Shown: positions 40,142 to 50,872, counted from the first letter of the stretch. The stretch: 60,022 nucleotides of DNA from Methylophaga thiooxydans DMS010 (GCF_000156355.1 NZ_GG657893.1:1-60022); one strand, 5' to 3'. Numbers and translations are program-made. Notes: generated by a model not told the origin, from the sequence alone.

Positions 40142-40708
40142 ATGCTGCAACGATGCTGTCGACGATCTACTGTTCTAGTTTTACTGCTCTGTTTTGGTTT
40201 TAGTCATACCGCGCTGGCGGAACAGAGTTTTGGCTGGATAGAAAAAATCAAAATACAGCCATGGAATGTACAGGCTAAAGCCAAACTGGATAGTGGCGCA
40301 CTAACGTCGTCAATGCATGCCGCGGATGTCGAACTGAGTCAACGTGATGGCAAAAAGTGGGTAACCTTTACCGTTCAACTGCAAGACACTGATACCGGTG
40401 AATATATTGAAAAACGTGTTGAACGACCGCTGTTACGCGAGTTTACGGTGAAAGGTGCAGGGGGACGTGATAAACGACCGGTTGTGTTAATGAATGTTTG
40501 TATCGGTAATACCATTTACGAAGAGCAATTTAGTCTGCGTAATCGGGACAATATGCTTTATCCGATTTTACTTGGCCGCCGAACAATTCAGCACTTGGGG
40601 CCTATTGATGTGACCCGTACCTTCACAACTGAATCAAATTGCGATTCTGATGCGCGTGTGCTGGGTTATCAAGATGTTGCGAATGATGAGAATATTGGCC
40701 TCAATTGA
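40142..40708 (+). CDS. Exported retropepsin-like (ATP-dependent zinc protease family) protein
   Basis: A 188-residue member of the family often labelled ATP-dependent zinc protease and now regarded as retropepsin-like aspartic peptidase. The active-site-like motif KAKLDSGALTSSMHA and the later LLGRRTIQHLG are present. An N-terminal signal peptide (VLVLLLCFGFSHTALA) puts it in the periplasm. It starts behind AGGAGAAGG. Family biological roles are poorly defined. It converges with pyrF. Confidence 0.82.
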   Translation: MLQRCCRRSTVLVLLLCFGFSHTALAEQSFGWIEKIKIQPWNVQAKAKLDSGALTSSMHAADVELSQRDGKKWVTFTVQLQDTDTGEYIEKRVERPLLREFTVKGAGGRDKRPVVLMNVCIGNTIYEEQFSLRNRDNMLYPILLGRRTIQHLGPIDVTRTFTTESNCDSDARVLGYQDVANDENIGLN

Positions 40709-40731
40709 GGCCAAACTCAAGGAGAACTTAG

Positions 40732-41427
40732 CTAGTCTTCTAAGCTCCGCTCGATATCCAGCAATGCCTGCATTGAATCCGTCGCCGCAGTAATGGGACG
40801 TCCGATAACGAGGTAGTGGCTGCCCGCAGCAAGGGCTTGTTGAGGTGTCATGGTGCGATGTTGATCGCCACGGTCACTCCCTGCCGGTCGAATACCTGGT
40901 GTAATAAGCTGAAAGTCCTGACCTAATTGCTCGCGGAGCGGTGTTGCTTCTTGCGCTGAACAGACAACACCGTCAAGACCACTGTTCTTAGCTAGCGTGG
41001 CAAGCCTGACGACGGTATCTGTCATGGTGCCTTGCAAGCCAATTTGATCAAAAGTCTGTTTATCCATACTGGTGAGTAAGGTCACGCCAATAAGAATGGG
41101 GCTGTCGCTTGTATTACCTACAGCTTCTTTAGCGGCTGACATCATGGCACCGCCACCCAGAGTATGTACATTGAGCATCCATACGCCGAGATCAGCGGCG
41201 GCTGCACAGGCTTTGGCAACGGTGTTAGGAATATCGTGGTATTTCAGATCCAAGAAGACATCAAATCCACGCTTCACTAGCGCATCAACCACCTGGGGGC
41301 CTGAACGGGTGAATAATTCTTTACCCACTTTGACTCGTGCACGTTTGGGATCGATCTGATCAGCCATAGTGAGGGCTGCTTCAGCGTTCGCATAATCAAG
41401 CGCAACAATGATTTTCGGATCTGACAT
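40732..41427 (-). CDS. pyrF: Orotidine 5'-phosphate decarboxylase
   Basis: A 231-residue PyrF, catalysing the last step of UMP synthesis. The catalytic block DLKYHDIPNTV (Asp-Lys-Asp) is intact, with IIVALDYANAEAALTMADQ at the N-terminus and the phosphate-binding ITPGIRPAG then GSHYLVIGRPIT near the C-terminus. Minus strand, divergent from tgt with 122 bp between them, and convergent with the preceding peptidase gene. GGAG precedes the start. Confidence 0.97.
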   Translation of the reverse strand: MSDPKIIVALDYANAEAALTMADQIDPKRARVKVGKELFTRSGPQVVDALVKRGFDVFLDLKYHDIPNTVAKACAAAADLGVWMLNVHTLGGGAMMSAAKEAVGNTSDSPILIGVTLLTSMDKQTFDQIGLQGTMTDTVVRLATLAKNSGLDGVVCSAQEATPLREQLGQDFQLITPGIRPAGSDRGDQHRTMTPQQALAAGSHYLVIGRPITAATDSMQALLDIERSLED

Positions 41428-41504
41428 TCAAGGCTCCAACTCTGTTAAACAGGCATGATCCTACCGTAACGTCGTCGATGATGGGGCGTTTTCGCAGTAA
41501 ATAG

Positions 41505-42656
<1,152 letters not shown>

Positions 42657-42736
42657 ATCGCTGTCCATTGCTATCGGTAACCTTGATGGCTGTGGCATAA
42701 TCGGTTTCTTTTTTCTTCTTAATTTGAGGATTTACG

Positions 42737-43075
42737 ATGGACTTTTTCATTTCTGCTGCCTACGCAGGCGCTGCTGAATCACAAGCGGCTGCAGGCTCGC
42801 CCGGAATACTTGATTTTGCATTCCCTATTATTTTGCTGGTCTTGTTCTATGTCATGTTGATTAGACCGCAACAAAAACGTGCTAAAGAGCACCGCACGAT
42901 GCAATCAGCACTGGCTAAAGGTGACGAAGTAGTAACAGACGGTGGTTTGATGGGGAAAATTCTTGAAATTACGGATAACGCCATCACTGTACAAATAGCA
43001 GAAAGCGTTGAAGTGAAAGTTCGCCGTGAATCAATCAACGCTGTGCTGCCAAAAGGCACATTGAAAAAACTGTAA
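42737..43075 (+). CDS. yajC: Preprotein translocase accessory subunit YajC
   Basis: A 112-residue YajC: one membrane segment (FAFPIILLVLFYVMLI) followed by the conserved RPQQKRAKEHRTMQSAL and KGDEVVTDGGLMGKI. It associates with SecDF and SecYEG in the inner membrane. GAGGA precedes ATG. Confidence 0.96.
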   Translation: MDFFISAAYAGAAESQAAAGSPGILDFAFPIILLVLFYVMLIRPQQKRAKEHRTMQSALAKGDEVVTDGGLMGKILEITDNAITVQIAESVEVKVRRESINAVLPKGTLKKL

Positions 43076-43127
43076 TCGTGTTTAATACCGTCGTGAGATG
43101 GCTTGAAATAACCCTCAGGAAATACAA

Positions 43128-44981
43128 ATGAACCGATATCCACTGTGGAAGAACTTACTGGTCCTGATTGTCCTTATTGTTGCCGGTATTTACGCTATGC
43201 CGAACTTGTTTGGCGATGATCCGGCAGTGCAAATTTCAGCAGGACGGGCTTCTACAGTGGACTTGGCACTAGTAGATAAAGCTGAAACAGCATTGAAAGA
43301 GGCTGGCATCGAGTATAAAGGTGCTGAGCTGGAAGATGAAAAGCTACTTATCAGACTGACCTCAGCAGACAGCCAACTCAAAGCTAAAGAGGTGCTAAAC
43401 CAAGCTTTGCAGGATGATTTCATCATTGCACTGAACTTGGCTCCGAACACACCCGAGTGGTTATCCTCACTCGGTGCTGAGCCGATGAATCTTGGGCTGG
43501 ATTTACGCGGCGGTGTGCATTTCTTGATGGAAGTGGATATGAATGCCGCGGTTAAACAGGCGCTTGATGGCTATGCCAGTGATATCAGACTGACATTGCG
43601 CGATGAGAAAATCCGATACAAGCAAATCAAGATTGATGATCAAGAGGTATTGGTTTTATTTCGTAGTGCAGCCGATCGTGACAACGCTGAAACGTTAATA
43701 AGCCGTGAGATGGATGCATTGCAGGTTGCCGTTGAAGAGGGTAAGGCTGATCCAACGTTGAGTTTAAAGCTTACTGAAGTCACTTTACGTGAAACTAAAA
43801 CGCTGGCACTGCAACAAAATATCACCACCTTACGTAACCGTATTAACGAGCTGGGTGTTGCTGAGCCAACCGTTCAGCAGCAAGGTAGTAACCGTATTGT
43901 GGTGCAATTACCCGGTGTTCAAGATACGGCACAGGCGAAGAAAATTCTGGGCGCAACCGCGACACTTGAATTCAGATTGGTCGATTTTGAGCATGATGTA
44001 CAAGATGCGCTAAATGGCCGCGTTCCAGCGAATTCAGAATTGTATTACCATCGTGATGGTCGCCCTTACTTATTAAACAAGCGCGTCATGTTAACCGGTG
44101 AGCATGTGATCAATGCACGCTCTACGCTGGATGCGCAATCAGGTTCACCTGCAGTATCTGTGACTTTAGACGGCAAAGGGGCTCGTGCGTTTAGCAACGT
44201 GACGCGTGACAATATCGGTAACCCGATGGCCGTCGTGTTTATTGAGTCAAAATCAGAAACCCGTGAGGTTGATGGTGAACTTATCAAAGTTCGTCGTCAG
44301 GTGCCTGAAATAATTAATGTCGCCACTATTCGTGATCAGTTAAGCAAAAAATTTCAGATTACCGGCTTGGATAGCACAACCGAAGCACGTGATTTAGCCT
44401 TGCTACTTCGTGCTGGTGCGTTGGCTGCCCCGATTGACATTGTTGAAGAACGTACAGTGGGTCCAAGCCTCGGTCAGGACAATATTGATCAAGGTTTTGC
44501 CTCCGTCATGATTGGTTTTGCCTTTGTCCTGGTGTTTATGGTGGTCTGGTATCGCGTATTTGGTTTAGTGGCCAATATCGCACTGGCGGCTAACTTAATC
44601 TTTATTGTTGCCCTGCTATCCATGCTCCAGGCAACGCTAACCTTACCGGGTATTGCCGGTATTGTGCTTACCGTAGGTATGGCGGTTGATGCCAATGTGT
44701 TGATATTTGAACGTATACGTGAAGAGTTGCGGATCGGTAATAGTCCTCAATCCAGTATCAGTGCTGGTTATGGCAAAGCATTCTCGACAATTGCTGACGC
44801 CAACATCACTACCTTAATTGCCGCTATCGTGCTATTCGGTTTCGGTACAGGGTCAATCAAAGGTTTTGCTGTGACCTTGTCACTGGGCATTATCACTTCA
44901 ATGTTTACCGCGATTATGGGCACTCGTGCCGTGGTTAATTTGGTTTACGGTCGTCAGCACAAACCCAAGCTGTCAATTTAG
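43128..44981 (+). CDS. secD: Protein translocase subunit SecD
   Basis: A 617-residue SecD with six membrane segments. The first is at residues 7-24. The periplasmic P1 domain contains LGLDLRGGVHFLMEV. The C-terminal membrane bundle carries GPSLGQDNIDQGFASVMIGF and AVDANVLIFERIREE. It uses proton motive force with SecF to complete export. It lies 52 bp after yajC and 11 bp before secF. Confidence 0.97.
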   Translation: MNRYPLWKNLLVLIVLIVAGIYAMPNLFGDDPAVQISAGRASTVDLALVDKAETALKEAGIEYKGAELEDEKLLIRLTSADSQLKAKEVLNQALQDDFIIALNLAPNTPEWLSSLGAEPMNLGLDLRGGVHFLMEVDMNAAVKQALDGYASDIRLTLRDEKIRYKQIKIDDQEVLVLFRSAADRDNAETLISREMDALQVAVEEGKADPTLSLKLTEVTLRETKTLALQQNITTLRNRINELGVAEPTVQQQGSNRIVVQLPGVQDTAQAKKILGATATLEFRLVDFEHDVQDALNGRVPANSELYYHRDGRPYLLNKRVMLTGEHVINARSTLDAQSGSPAVSVTLDGKGARAFSNVTRDNIGNPMAVVFIESKSETREVDGELIKVRRQVPEIINVATIRDQLSKKFQITGLDSTTEARDLALLLRAGALAAPIDIVEERTVGPSLGQDNIDQGFASVMIGFAFVLVFMVVWYRVFGLVANIALAANLIFIVALLSMLQATLTLPGIAGIVLTVGMAVDANVLIFERIREELRIGNSPQSSISAGYGKAFSTIADANITTLIAAIVLFGFGTGSIKGFAVTLSLGIITSMFTAIMGTRAVVNLVYGRQHKPKLSI

Positions 44982-44992
44982 GATACTCAGAC

Positions 44993-45943
44993 ATGCAGTT
45001 TTTAAAGAACGAAACAAACATTCAGTTTATGTCGAAACGTCGTTTGGCGGCGATTTTTTCGGCAATTCTGATTATTGCTTCAATCACCTCATTGGCCGTA
45101 CAAGGTTTGAATTTCGGTATCGACTTTACTGGCGGCACCATGATTGAACTGGGCTACCAAGAACAAGTCGATCTGAATCAGCTACGCAGTGATTTGACAG
45201 AAGGTGGTTATCCTGATGCGACCGTACAAAACTTCGGTTCAATACATGATGTGTTGATTCGTTTGCCTGTGATTGAAACACAAAACATGGCGCAGCTTAG
45301 CAATGAGGTTGTGTCGATGTTGCAAGCGAAGAATGAGACGGAAATTGATGTGCGCCGGGTTGAGTTTGTAGGACCGCAGGTCGGCGAAGAGCTCACGGAA
45401 CAAGGTGGCTTGGCCATGTTGTATGCCTTATTTGGCATTCTGATTTATGTATCACTGCGTTTTGAATACCGTTTCGCCATTGGGTCGGTCGTGGCTTTGA
45501 TTCACGATGTGGTGCTTACCCTGGGCTTCTTTTCCTTAACGCGCATTGAGTTTGACCTGACCGTGCTGGCGGCAATCTTGGCCATCATCGGTTATTCGCT
45601 TAACGATACCATTGTTGTGTTTGACCGAATTCGTGAAACCTTCTTGCGAATGCGTAAGGGTAGTTCAGAAGAGATTGTTAATCGCGCCTTGAACGACACC
45701 CTGAGTCGAACCATGATGACCTCTTTGACCACCTTATTGGTTGTTTTGGCCTTGTTTAGCTTTGGTGGTGAAGTGATTCATGCTTTCTCAATTGCTTTAT
45801 TACTCGGTATCATTATTGGTACATATTCATCTATCTATATAGCGAGCAATACCATCCTTGCAATGGGAGTCAGTAAAGAAGATCTGTTGCCGCCCGTTAA
45901 AGATGATGACGAGAATGCGAACCCTGATGGTAGTCAGGTGTAA
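44993..45943 (+). CDS. secF: Protein translocase subunit SecF
   Basis: A 316-residue SecF: first membrane segment near residues 20-38, the conserved FGIDFTGGTMIELGY, and the C-terminal bundle with IIGYSLNDTIVVFDRIRE and SRTMMTSLTTLLVVLAL. AGGA precedes ATG. A strong bidirectional terminator follows 3 bp after the stop. Confidence 0.97.
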   Translation: MQFLKNETNIQFMSKRRLAAIFSAILIIASITSLAVQGLNFGIDFTGGTMIELGYQEQVDLNQLRSDLTEGGYPDATVQNFGSIHDVLIRLPVIETQNMAQLSNEVVSMLQAKNETEIDVRRVEFVGPQVGEELTEQGGLAMLYALFGILIYVSLRFEYRFAIGSVVALIHDVVLTLGFFSLTRIEFDLTVLAAILAIIGYSLNDTIVVFDRIRETFLRMRKGSSEEIVNRALNDTLSRTMMTSLTTLLVVLALFSFGGEVIHAFSIALLLGIIIGTYSSIYIASNTILAMGVSKEDLLPPVKDDDENANPDGSQV

Positions 45944-45945
45944 CT

Positions 45946-45976
45946 AAAAAAAGCCCGCTTTAAGCGGGCTTTTTTA
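45946..45976. terminator. Bidirectional rho-independent terminator
   Basis: An A-run, AAGCCCGCTT, AAGCGGGCTT and a T-run make a symmetrical hairpin with U-tracts on both strands. It serves secF on the plus strand and the small minus-strand frame that ends at 45974. Confidence 0.92.
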
Positions 45977-46228
45977 TGAATGAAAGTTGAGGTCGTTAAA
46001 CCGGAGCTCTTTGCTGATAGTGATGGGCCGGTGTTTAAGTCGACGTCTTCGTTCAATAGGAATGACGTCGGCGCGCCGCTCTGCCGATTCACGTCGCTCA
46101 GCCTCTACTACTGTTTCAATCGTCAGAATTCTGAGCCCGCTACAATCGCTGCGAAAGCTCATAAAAGTGGCAAGTTCTTCCAGCCCTTCAAGCGTTCGCT
46201 GACAATTAAGTTCCTGTTGTTTATCCAT
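45974..46228 (-). CDS. Small hypothetical protein
   Basis: An 84-residue protein, N-terminal half mixed, C-terminal half very basic (ERRESAERRADVIPIERRRRLKHRP). The minus-strand frame is favoured over overlapping plus frames because it ends exactly at the bidirectional terminator and has an AGGT site upstream of ATG 46228, though the spacing is long. No family recognised. The Arg-rich region could bind nucleic acid. Confidence 0.45.
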   Translation of the reverse strand: MDKQQELNCQRTLEGLEELATFMSFRSDCSGLRILTIETVVEAERRESAERRADVIPIERRRRLKHRPITISKELRFNDLNFHS

Positions 46229-46508
46229 AATTAGACGTTACCTGCTTCATTACTGAACGTATCGGCAGCTATCGGTTGTACTTGAATTAAAACAATCGAT
46301 TTAATAGTGGTTTATTTCAACCAGTTATGGGTGTCACACAACAAATAGGAAAAATTCCTAGAGTATAAGTGACTGAAATGTTGTCACAATGACCTTAATA
46401 GGCACATTGCATGTATTTGCGATGAAATCAAAATTGAGGAATTTGCTGATTTGTTGTGTCAGCAAAACCTGTATTGTTTAATCGCAGATCATAATGACGG
46501 AGAGTTAG
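46229..46508. promoter_or_regulatory. Intergenic region with palindrome upstream of PQQ-associated genes
   Basis: No gene is supported in this 280-bp AT-rich region. It holds TAGGAAAAATTCCTA (46346-46360), a 6-bp inverted repeat around a 3-nt centre, and related GTGTCACACAACA and TGTTGTCAC words nearby that form loose inverted copies. These are candidate regulator sites for the binding-protein/beta-propeller pair. No near-consensus sigma70 promoter was seen. Confidence 0.4.
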
Positions 46509-47312
46509 ATGAAAAAAATGAAACAACTGGGGTTGTTACTGTTGTTTATCTGGCCACAGTTCGTGTTGGCTAATGTGATTGAAGTGACATTACACTATGT
46601 AGGCCCAACCGATGGTCAAATATGGGCTGGCGTACAGCAGGGGCTGACAGAAGCTAATTTACAAGGTCAGTTCTTAGGGCAAAATTATGCGGTTCAAGCG
46701 ACAACGATCGATGAGTTGAAAACGATACCAACAGAGCAAGTAACGGCGATTCTATTGGCAACCGATGCCAACACGGTACTTGACGTTGCAGGGCTGCAAC
46801 AGTTTGCACAAACACCTGTATTTAATCTTGCCTCTGCTGCTAATGAATTGCGAGAGGCATGCTTAGGCAATGTGTTGAACATTCCGCTTAGCGAACAAAT
46901 GAAACAGGATGCCATTGCTCAGTGGCAAGTTAAAAATGAAGATACCCCTGTTCACGCGCAAGGATGGCATGAGGATTTTGTTAAATTTGCCGCATCACAG
47001 CTAAACACCCGATTTACCCGTAATCATCAGAGCAAAATGGATGATGATGCATGGGCTGGCTGGGCGGCAATCAAAATGCTGTCAGACAGTGTGGCGAGAA
47101 CCCAAAATACTGATGGTGATGCCATGCTTAAATTTTTGAAAAATGATTTATCTTTTGACGGTCAAAAAGGGTATACAGCCACGTTTCGTAATAGTGGTCA
47201 GTTACGCCAAATTGTATTACTGGTAGATGAAGATAATAATATTGTCGCCGAAGCCCCATTAAGAGGGGTCGCAGGCGGATTGGATAGTCTCGGCTTGGTT
47301 AGCTGCCGTTAG
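46509..47312 (+). CDS. PQQ-catabolism-associated ABC-type binding protein
   Basis: A 267-residue periplasmic protein with a signal peptide (LGLLLLFIWPQFVLA). It resembles the substrate-binding proteins linked to PQQ-dependent alcohol catabolism: VTLHYVGPTDGQIWAGVQQGL, then FNLASAANELREACLGN, and DDDAWAGWAAIKML. It is shorter than ordinary branched-chain amino acid receptors, and no permease lies next to it. It pairs with the beta-propeller gene 23 bp downstream. In methylotrophs such pairs accompany methanol or ethanol oxidation. The ligand is unknown. Confidence 0.78.
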   Translation: MKKMKQLGLLLLFIWPQFVLANVIEVTLHYVGPTDGQIWAGVQQGLTEANLQGQFLGQNYAVQATTIDELKTIPTEQVTAILLATDANTVLDVAGLQQFAQTPVFNLASAANELREACLGNVLNIPLSEQMKQDAIAQWQVKNEDTPVHAQGWHEDFVKFAASQLNTRFTRNHQSKMDDDAWAGWAAIKMLSDSVARTQNTDGDAMLKFLKNDLSFDGQKGYTATFRNSGQLRQIVLLVDEDNNIVAEAPLRGVAGGLDSLGLVSCR

Positions 47313-47335
47313 TTGAAACGAAATTGAGAGTGATT

Positions 47336-48289
47336 ATGAAATTAAAATATGCATTACTGACAAGCTTGCTTATAAGCTGCTCAACTTTATGGGCAGAACC
47401 ATCTAACCGCGTTTTTATAAGTAATGAGAAAGATGACACTGTGAGTGTCATTGATCTAAAAACTAACGAGGTGGTTAGTACCATTGATATTGGTGAGCGT
47501 CCGCGTGGTATTGGTTTATCACCTGATCAAACACAACTCTACGTTGCAATAAGTGAAGAAGATGCGATTGCTGTTGTCGATGTGGCCACATTGGGCATTA
47601 TCAAAAAACTGCAATCAGGCGATGATCCGGAAACGTTCGATGTCGCTCCCAATGGCCATATCTATTTATCTAATGAAGACGATGCACAGGCTAGCGTCAT
47701 TGATACCAAAACCGGAGACATTATTGAAGTTATTCCGGTTGGTATCGAACCGGAAGGTGTAGCCGTTTCACCCGACGGTAGCTTAGTGATGGTTACCAGT
47801 GAATCAACCAATATGATTCATGTGATTGATACCGCTCAACACAAAGTGGTGAAAAATATTTTGGTAGCGGCACGTCCTCGTGGTTTAGCATTTAGCAGTG
47901 ACGGTTCCCTTGCCTACGCGAGCAGTGAAGTGGGTAATGAAGTTGCCATTATTGACACCAAAACCTTGTCAATAATCAAACATTCCGCGATTGATGTACC
48001 TAATTCGAAACCAATGGATATTGCTGTCAGCCCAGACGATAAAACCATCTATGTGACTACGGGCCGTGGCAACTCAGTCGCTGTTATGGATGCTAAGACA
48101 CTTGAGCTAAAAGCCAATGTCCCGGTGGGTAAGCGTGTATGGGGTGTTGATATCACGCGTGATGGTCAGTTTCTCTACACTGCAGACGGGGTTAGCAGTA
48201 CAGTCTCAGTGGTGGATACGAGCAGCCTGAAAACAATTAAAACCATCGATGTAGGTAAATTCCCTTGGGGCGTTGTCATTGATGACTAG
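47336..48289 (+). CDS. PQQ-associated YVTN beta-propeller protein
   Basis: A 317-residue exported protein: signal peptide (YALLTSLLISCSTLWA) and about seven repeats of the YVTN/NHL-like propeller type (VFISNEKDDTVSVIDLKTNEV, GLSPDQTQLYVAISEEDAI, IYVTTGRGNSVAVMDAKTL). It corresponds to the propeller protein encoded with PQQ-dependent dehydrogenase systems. Start ATG 47336 was chosen because the signal peptide begins there rather than at 47324. Probable periplasmic accessory; exact role unknown. Confidence 0.85.
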   Translation: MKLKYALLTSLLISCSTLWAEPSNRVFISNEKDDTVSVIDLKTNEVVSTIDIGERPRGIGLSPDQTQLYVAISEEDAIAVVDVATLGIIKKLQSGDDPETFDVAPNGHIYLSNEDDAQASVIDTKTGDIIEVIPVGIEPEGVAVSPDGSLVMVTSESTNMIHVIDTAQHKVVKNILVAARPRGLAFSSDGSLAYASSEVGNEVAIIDTKTLSIIKHSAIDVPNSKPMDIAVSPDDKTIYVTTGRGNSVAVMDAKTLELKANVPVGKRVWGVDITRDGQFLYTADGVSSTVSVVDTSSLKTIKTIDVGKFPWGVVIDD

Positions 48290-48311
48290 TTGAGGTCATT
48301 GCAGCAAACAT

Positions 48312-48345
48312 AACCCGGTCATGGCAACATGGCCGGGTTTTTTAT
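48312..48345 (+). terminator. Rho-independent terminator
   Basis: AACCCGGTCATG (48312-48323) pairs with CATGGCCGGGTT (48328-48339), 12 pairs including one G-U, around a GCAA tetraloop, followed by TTTATT. It ends the PQQ-associated transcript. Confidence 0.93.
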
Positions 48346-48404
48346 TATCTGCAATATTAGATTAAATACTTTGTTCACCGTGGTGGACACGTTATTATGC
48401 CAGC

Positions 48405-48917
48405 ATGATTTTATTGCAACGTTTCTTCCAAATCTGTCTCTTTAGAGCGGGCCCGGCGGATGTGCCAACATCTCATAGCTTTCTGAAAATTGTTTGTTTG
48501 ATTTACTTTTCGGTGGGCGTGCTGGTTAGCCGAGTGGATCATAACTGGCCACTGAGTCTGGCGGGCAGCGCTGCTGATACCCTGCTTTTATTATGCGTTT
48601 CCTGGGTCTTACTATATTTCAGGGGCATGACCAGTCGATTTGTGCAGACAGCAACCGCGATGGCTGGTACCGGCAGTATCATGGGCGTTATTGGCCTGCC
48701 GATTTTCTGGTTATTTAGACAGGTAGAACCACAGGGTCAGTTGACCAGTGTGGTGTTGTTATTCGTCTTGATCCTTATTATCTGGAGTCTGTTTGTGACA
48801 GCCCATATTTTTCGAAATGCGCTTGAGATTCGTCCGGGAATGGCGGCGATAGTGACAGTGCTTTACACCATAGTTTCTTTGGTTGTGGTTGGCCTTGCCT
48901 TGTCAGGAGCAGCGTAA
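48405..48917 (+). CDS. Inner-membrane protein, unknown
   Basis: A 170-residue integral membrane protein with about four or five membrane segments (FLKIVCLIYFSVGVLVS, ADTLLLLCVSWVLLYF, GSIMGVIGLPIFWLF, LTSVVLLFVLILIIWSLFV, AAIVTVLYTIVSLVVVGLAL). No clear family; the pattern recalls YIP1-like or uncharacterised proteins found beside mpl. TATTAT at 48393-48398 lies 7 bp before the ATG, so the messenger may be nearly leaderless. mpl follows with no gap. Confidence 0.75.
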   Translation: MILLQRFFQICLFRAGPADVPTSHSFLKIVCLIYFSVGVLVSRVDHNWPLSLAGSAADTLLLLCVSWVLLYFRGMTSRFVQTATAMAGTGSIMGVIGLPIFWLFRQVEPQGQLTSVVLLFVLILIIWSLFVTAHIFRNALEIRPGMAAIVTVLYTIVSLVVVGLALSGAA

Positions 48918-50267
48918 ATGCATATCCATATTTTAGGGATTTGTGGCACCTTTATGGGCGGACTTGCTTTGTTGGCAAGAGAGCTTGGTATGACGGTCAG
49001 CGGTAGTGATGCCAATGTCTATCCACCGATGAGTGACCAACTTGCTGCCGCCGGTATTAATGTTTCAGAAGGCTATGAGCCGAAATACCTGCAACCAGAG
49101 CCTGATTTGGTGGTGATGGGCAATGCGATGACGCGGGGGAATCCTGCTGTTGAGTATGTCCTGAACAAAGGCTTGCCATACGTATCGGGACCGCAATGGT
49201 TATCTCAGCATGTATTGCAAGGTCGTTGGGTGTTGGCGGTATCGGGTACACATGGTAAAACCACTACCAGTAGTTTGCTGGCCTGGATTTTAGAACATGC
49301 GGGCATGTCACCTGGCTTTTTGATTGGTGGTGTACCTGATAACTTTGGCGAAACCGCCCGCTTAGGTAAGACGCCATTTTTTGTTATTGAAGCCGACGAA
49401 TACGACACCGCATTTTTTGATAAACGCTCCAAGTTTGTCCATTACCTAGCGCGCACATTGGTGATTAATAATCTAGAATTTGATCATGCTGATATTTTTG
49501 ACGATTTAGCTGCGATTCAGAAACAATTTCATCACCTTATCCGAACCGTGCCGAGCGAAGGCTTAATTATTTCACCTCAGGAAAAAGCCATTGAACAGGT
49601 GCTTGCGATGGGCTGTTGGACGCCAAGGCAAAGCTTAGGCAATGAGTCAGACTGGCAGGCGACTTTATTAAAAAATGACGGTAGTGAGTTTGAAGTCAGC
49701 TTTGCGGGTAAAACGGGAACAGTGAATTGGTCAATGCTAGGCCAGCATAACGTGAATAATGCACTGGCGGCGATTGCTGCAGCGCATCATGTAGGGGTCA
49801 CTGTCGCACATGCTTGTGAGGCGTTGTCAGCATTCGCCGGTGTTAAACGTCGTCTGGAGCTGAGAGGCGAAGTCGATAATATTCGCGTTTACGATGATTT
49901 TGCACATCACCCGACTGCTATTGCGACGACGATTGCCGGGCTAAGAGCGAAGATCGGAAACAAGAAATTAGTGGCAGTGCTGGAACCGCGATCGAATACG
50001 ATGAAAATGGGTGTGCATCAGGACGCTTTGGCGCAATCATTGATTCAGGCTGATCGTGTTCTACTGTTGCAAGATAGCGATCTAAAGTGGTCGTTAAAAC
50101 AAGTAACCGATGAATTAGGAGACCACGTGTCTGTATTTGACTCTATCGATACGATCGTGAAAACCCTGCAAACAGAAGCACAGCAAGGTGATGAAATCGT
50201 GGTGATGAGCAATGGCGGTTTTGGCGGTATCCATCAGCGCATTTTAGATGCTTTGGAGCAGCGATGA
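48918..50267 (+). CDS. mpl: Murein peptide ligase
   Basis: A 449-residue Mpl, joining recycled L-Ala-D-Glu-meso-DAP tripeptide to UDP-MurNAc. The Mur-ligase P-loop is SGTHGKTTTSSLLAW, and it has the N-terminal IHILGICGTFMGGLALLARE and the central VIEADEYDTAFFDKRSKF and FAHHPTAI blocks typical of Mpl. It overlaps ubiX by 4 bases (ATGA), so the two are co-translated. Confidence 0.97.
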   Translation: MHIHILGICGTFMGGLALLARELGMTVSGSDANVYPPMSDQLAAAGINVSEGYEPKYLQPEPDLVVMGNAMTRGNPAVEYVLNKGLPYVSGPQWLSQHVLQGRWVLAVSGTHGKTTTSSLLAWILEHAGMSPGFLIGGVPDNFGETARLGKTPFFVIEADEYDTAFFDKRSKFVHYLARTLVINNLEFDHADIFDDLAAIQKQFHHLIRTVPSEGLIISPQEKAIEQVLAMGCWTPRQSLGNESDWQATLLKNDGSEFEVSFAGKTGTVNWSMLGQHNVNNALAAIAAAHHVGVTVAHACEALSAFAGVKRRLELRGEVDNIRVYDDFAHHPTAIATTIAGLRAKIGNKKLVAVLEPRSNTMKMGVHQDALAQSLIQADRVLLLQDSDLKWSLKQVTDELGDHVSVFDSIDTIVKTLQTEAQQGDEIVVMSNGGFGGIHQRILDALEQR

Positions 50268-50872
50268 TTGATTCAAAACAAATTGCATTAGCCATTACAG
50301 GTGCCTCTGGTGCTCCCTATGCAAAACGTCTTATCGAAGTATTGCTTGCATCGGATATGACTGTTCATCTTATGGTGTCAGCGGCGGGGCGTATAGTTTT
50401 AGCCGATGAACTCAACTGGAAATTACCAGCAAGGGCAAGCGATATTCACGCGATGCTAGTAGCTGAGTTTCAGTGTCGGCCTGAGCAGTTACAGGTCTAC
50501 GGCGAACAACAATGGTCCGCGCCATTAGCCAGTGGTTCTCACCGGGTGCCGACGATGATTGTTTGTCCCTGTACGATGGGGACCTTGTCGGCTATCGCAT
50601 GTGGTCAAAGCGATAACCTGATTAATCGTGCCGCTGATGTGATGATGAAAGAAAGTCGTAAGTTGATTGTGGTACCAAGAGAGGCACCGTTTTCAGCAAT
50701 ACACTTAGAAAATATGCTCAAGCTAGCGCGACTTGGTGTCTGTATTTTACCGCCGAATCCCGGTTTTTATTTTAATCCCACAGATATCGGTCAGATTGTA
50801 GACTTCGTGGTAGCCCGCATTCTTGACCAAGCAGATATTGAGCATCAACTGACACCTCGCTGGGGCGAATAA
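50264..50872 (+). CDS. ubiX: Flavin prenyltransferase UbiX
   Basis: A 202-residue UbiX, making prenylated FMN for the UbiD decarboxylase of ubiquinone synthesis. It begins with the flavin-binding ALAITGASGAPYAKRLIEV and has the PCTMGTLSAIACGQSDNLINRAADV and VPREAPFSAIHLENM blocks. It overlaps mpl. Its product step complements the ubi genes further on. Confidence 0.96.
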   Translation: MIDSKQIALAITGASGAPYAKRLIEVLLASDMTVHLMVSAAGRIVLADELNWKLPARASDIHAMLVAEFQCRPEQLQVYGEQQWSAPLASGSHRVPTMIVCPCTMGTLSAIACGQSDNLINRAADVMMKESRKLIVVPREAPFSAIHLENMLKLARLGVCILPPNPGFYFNPTDIGQIVDFVVARILDQADIEHQLTPRWGE

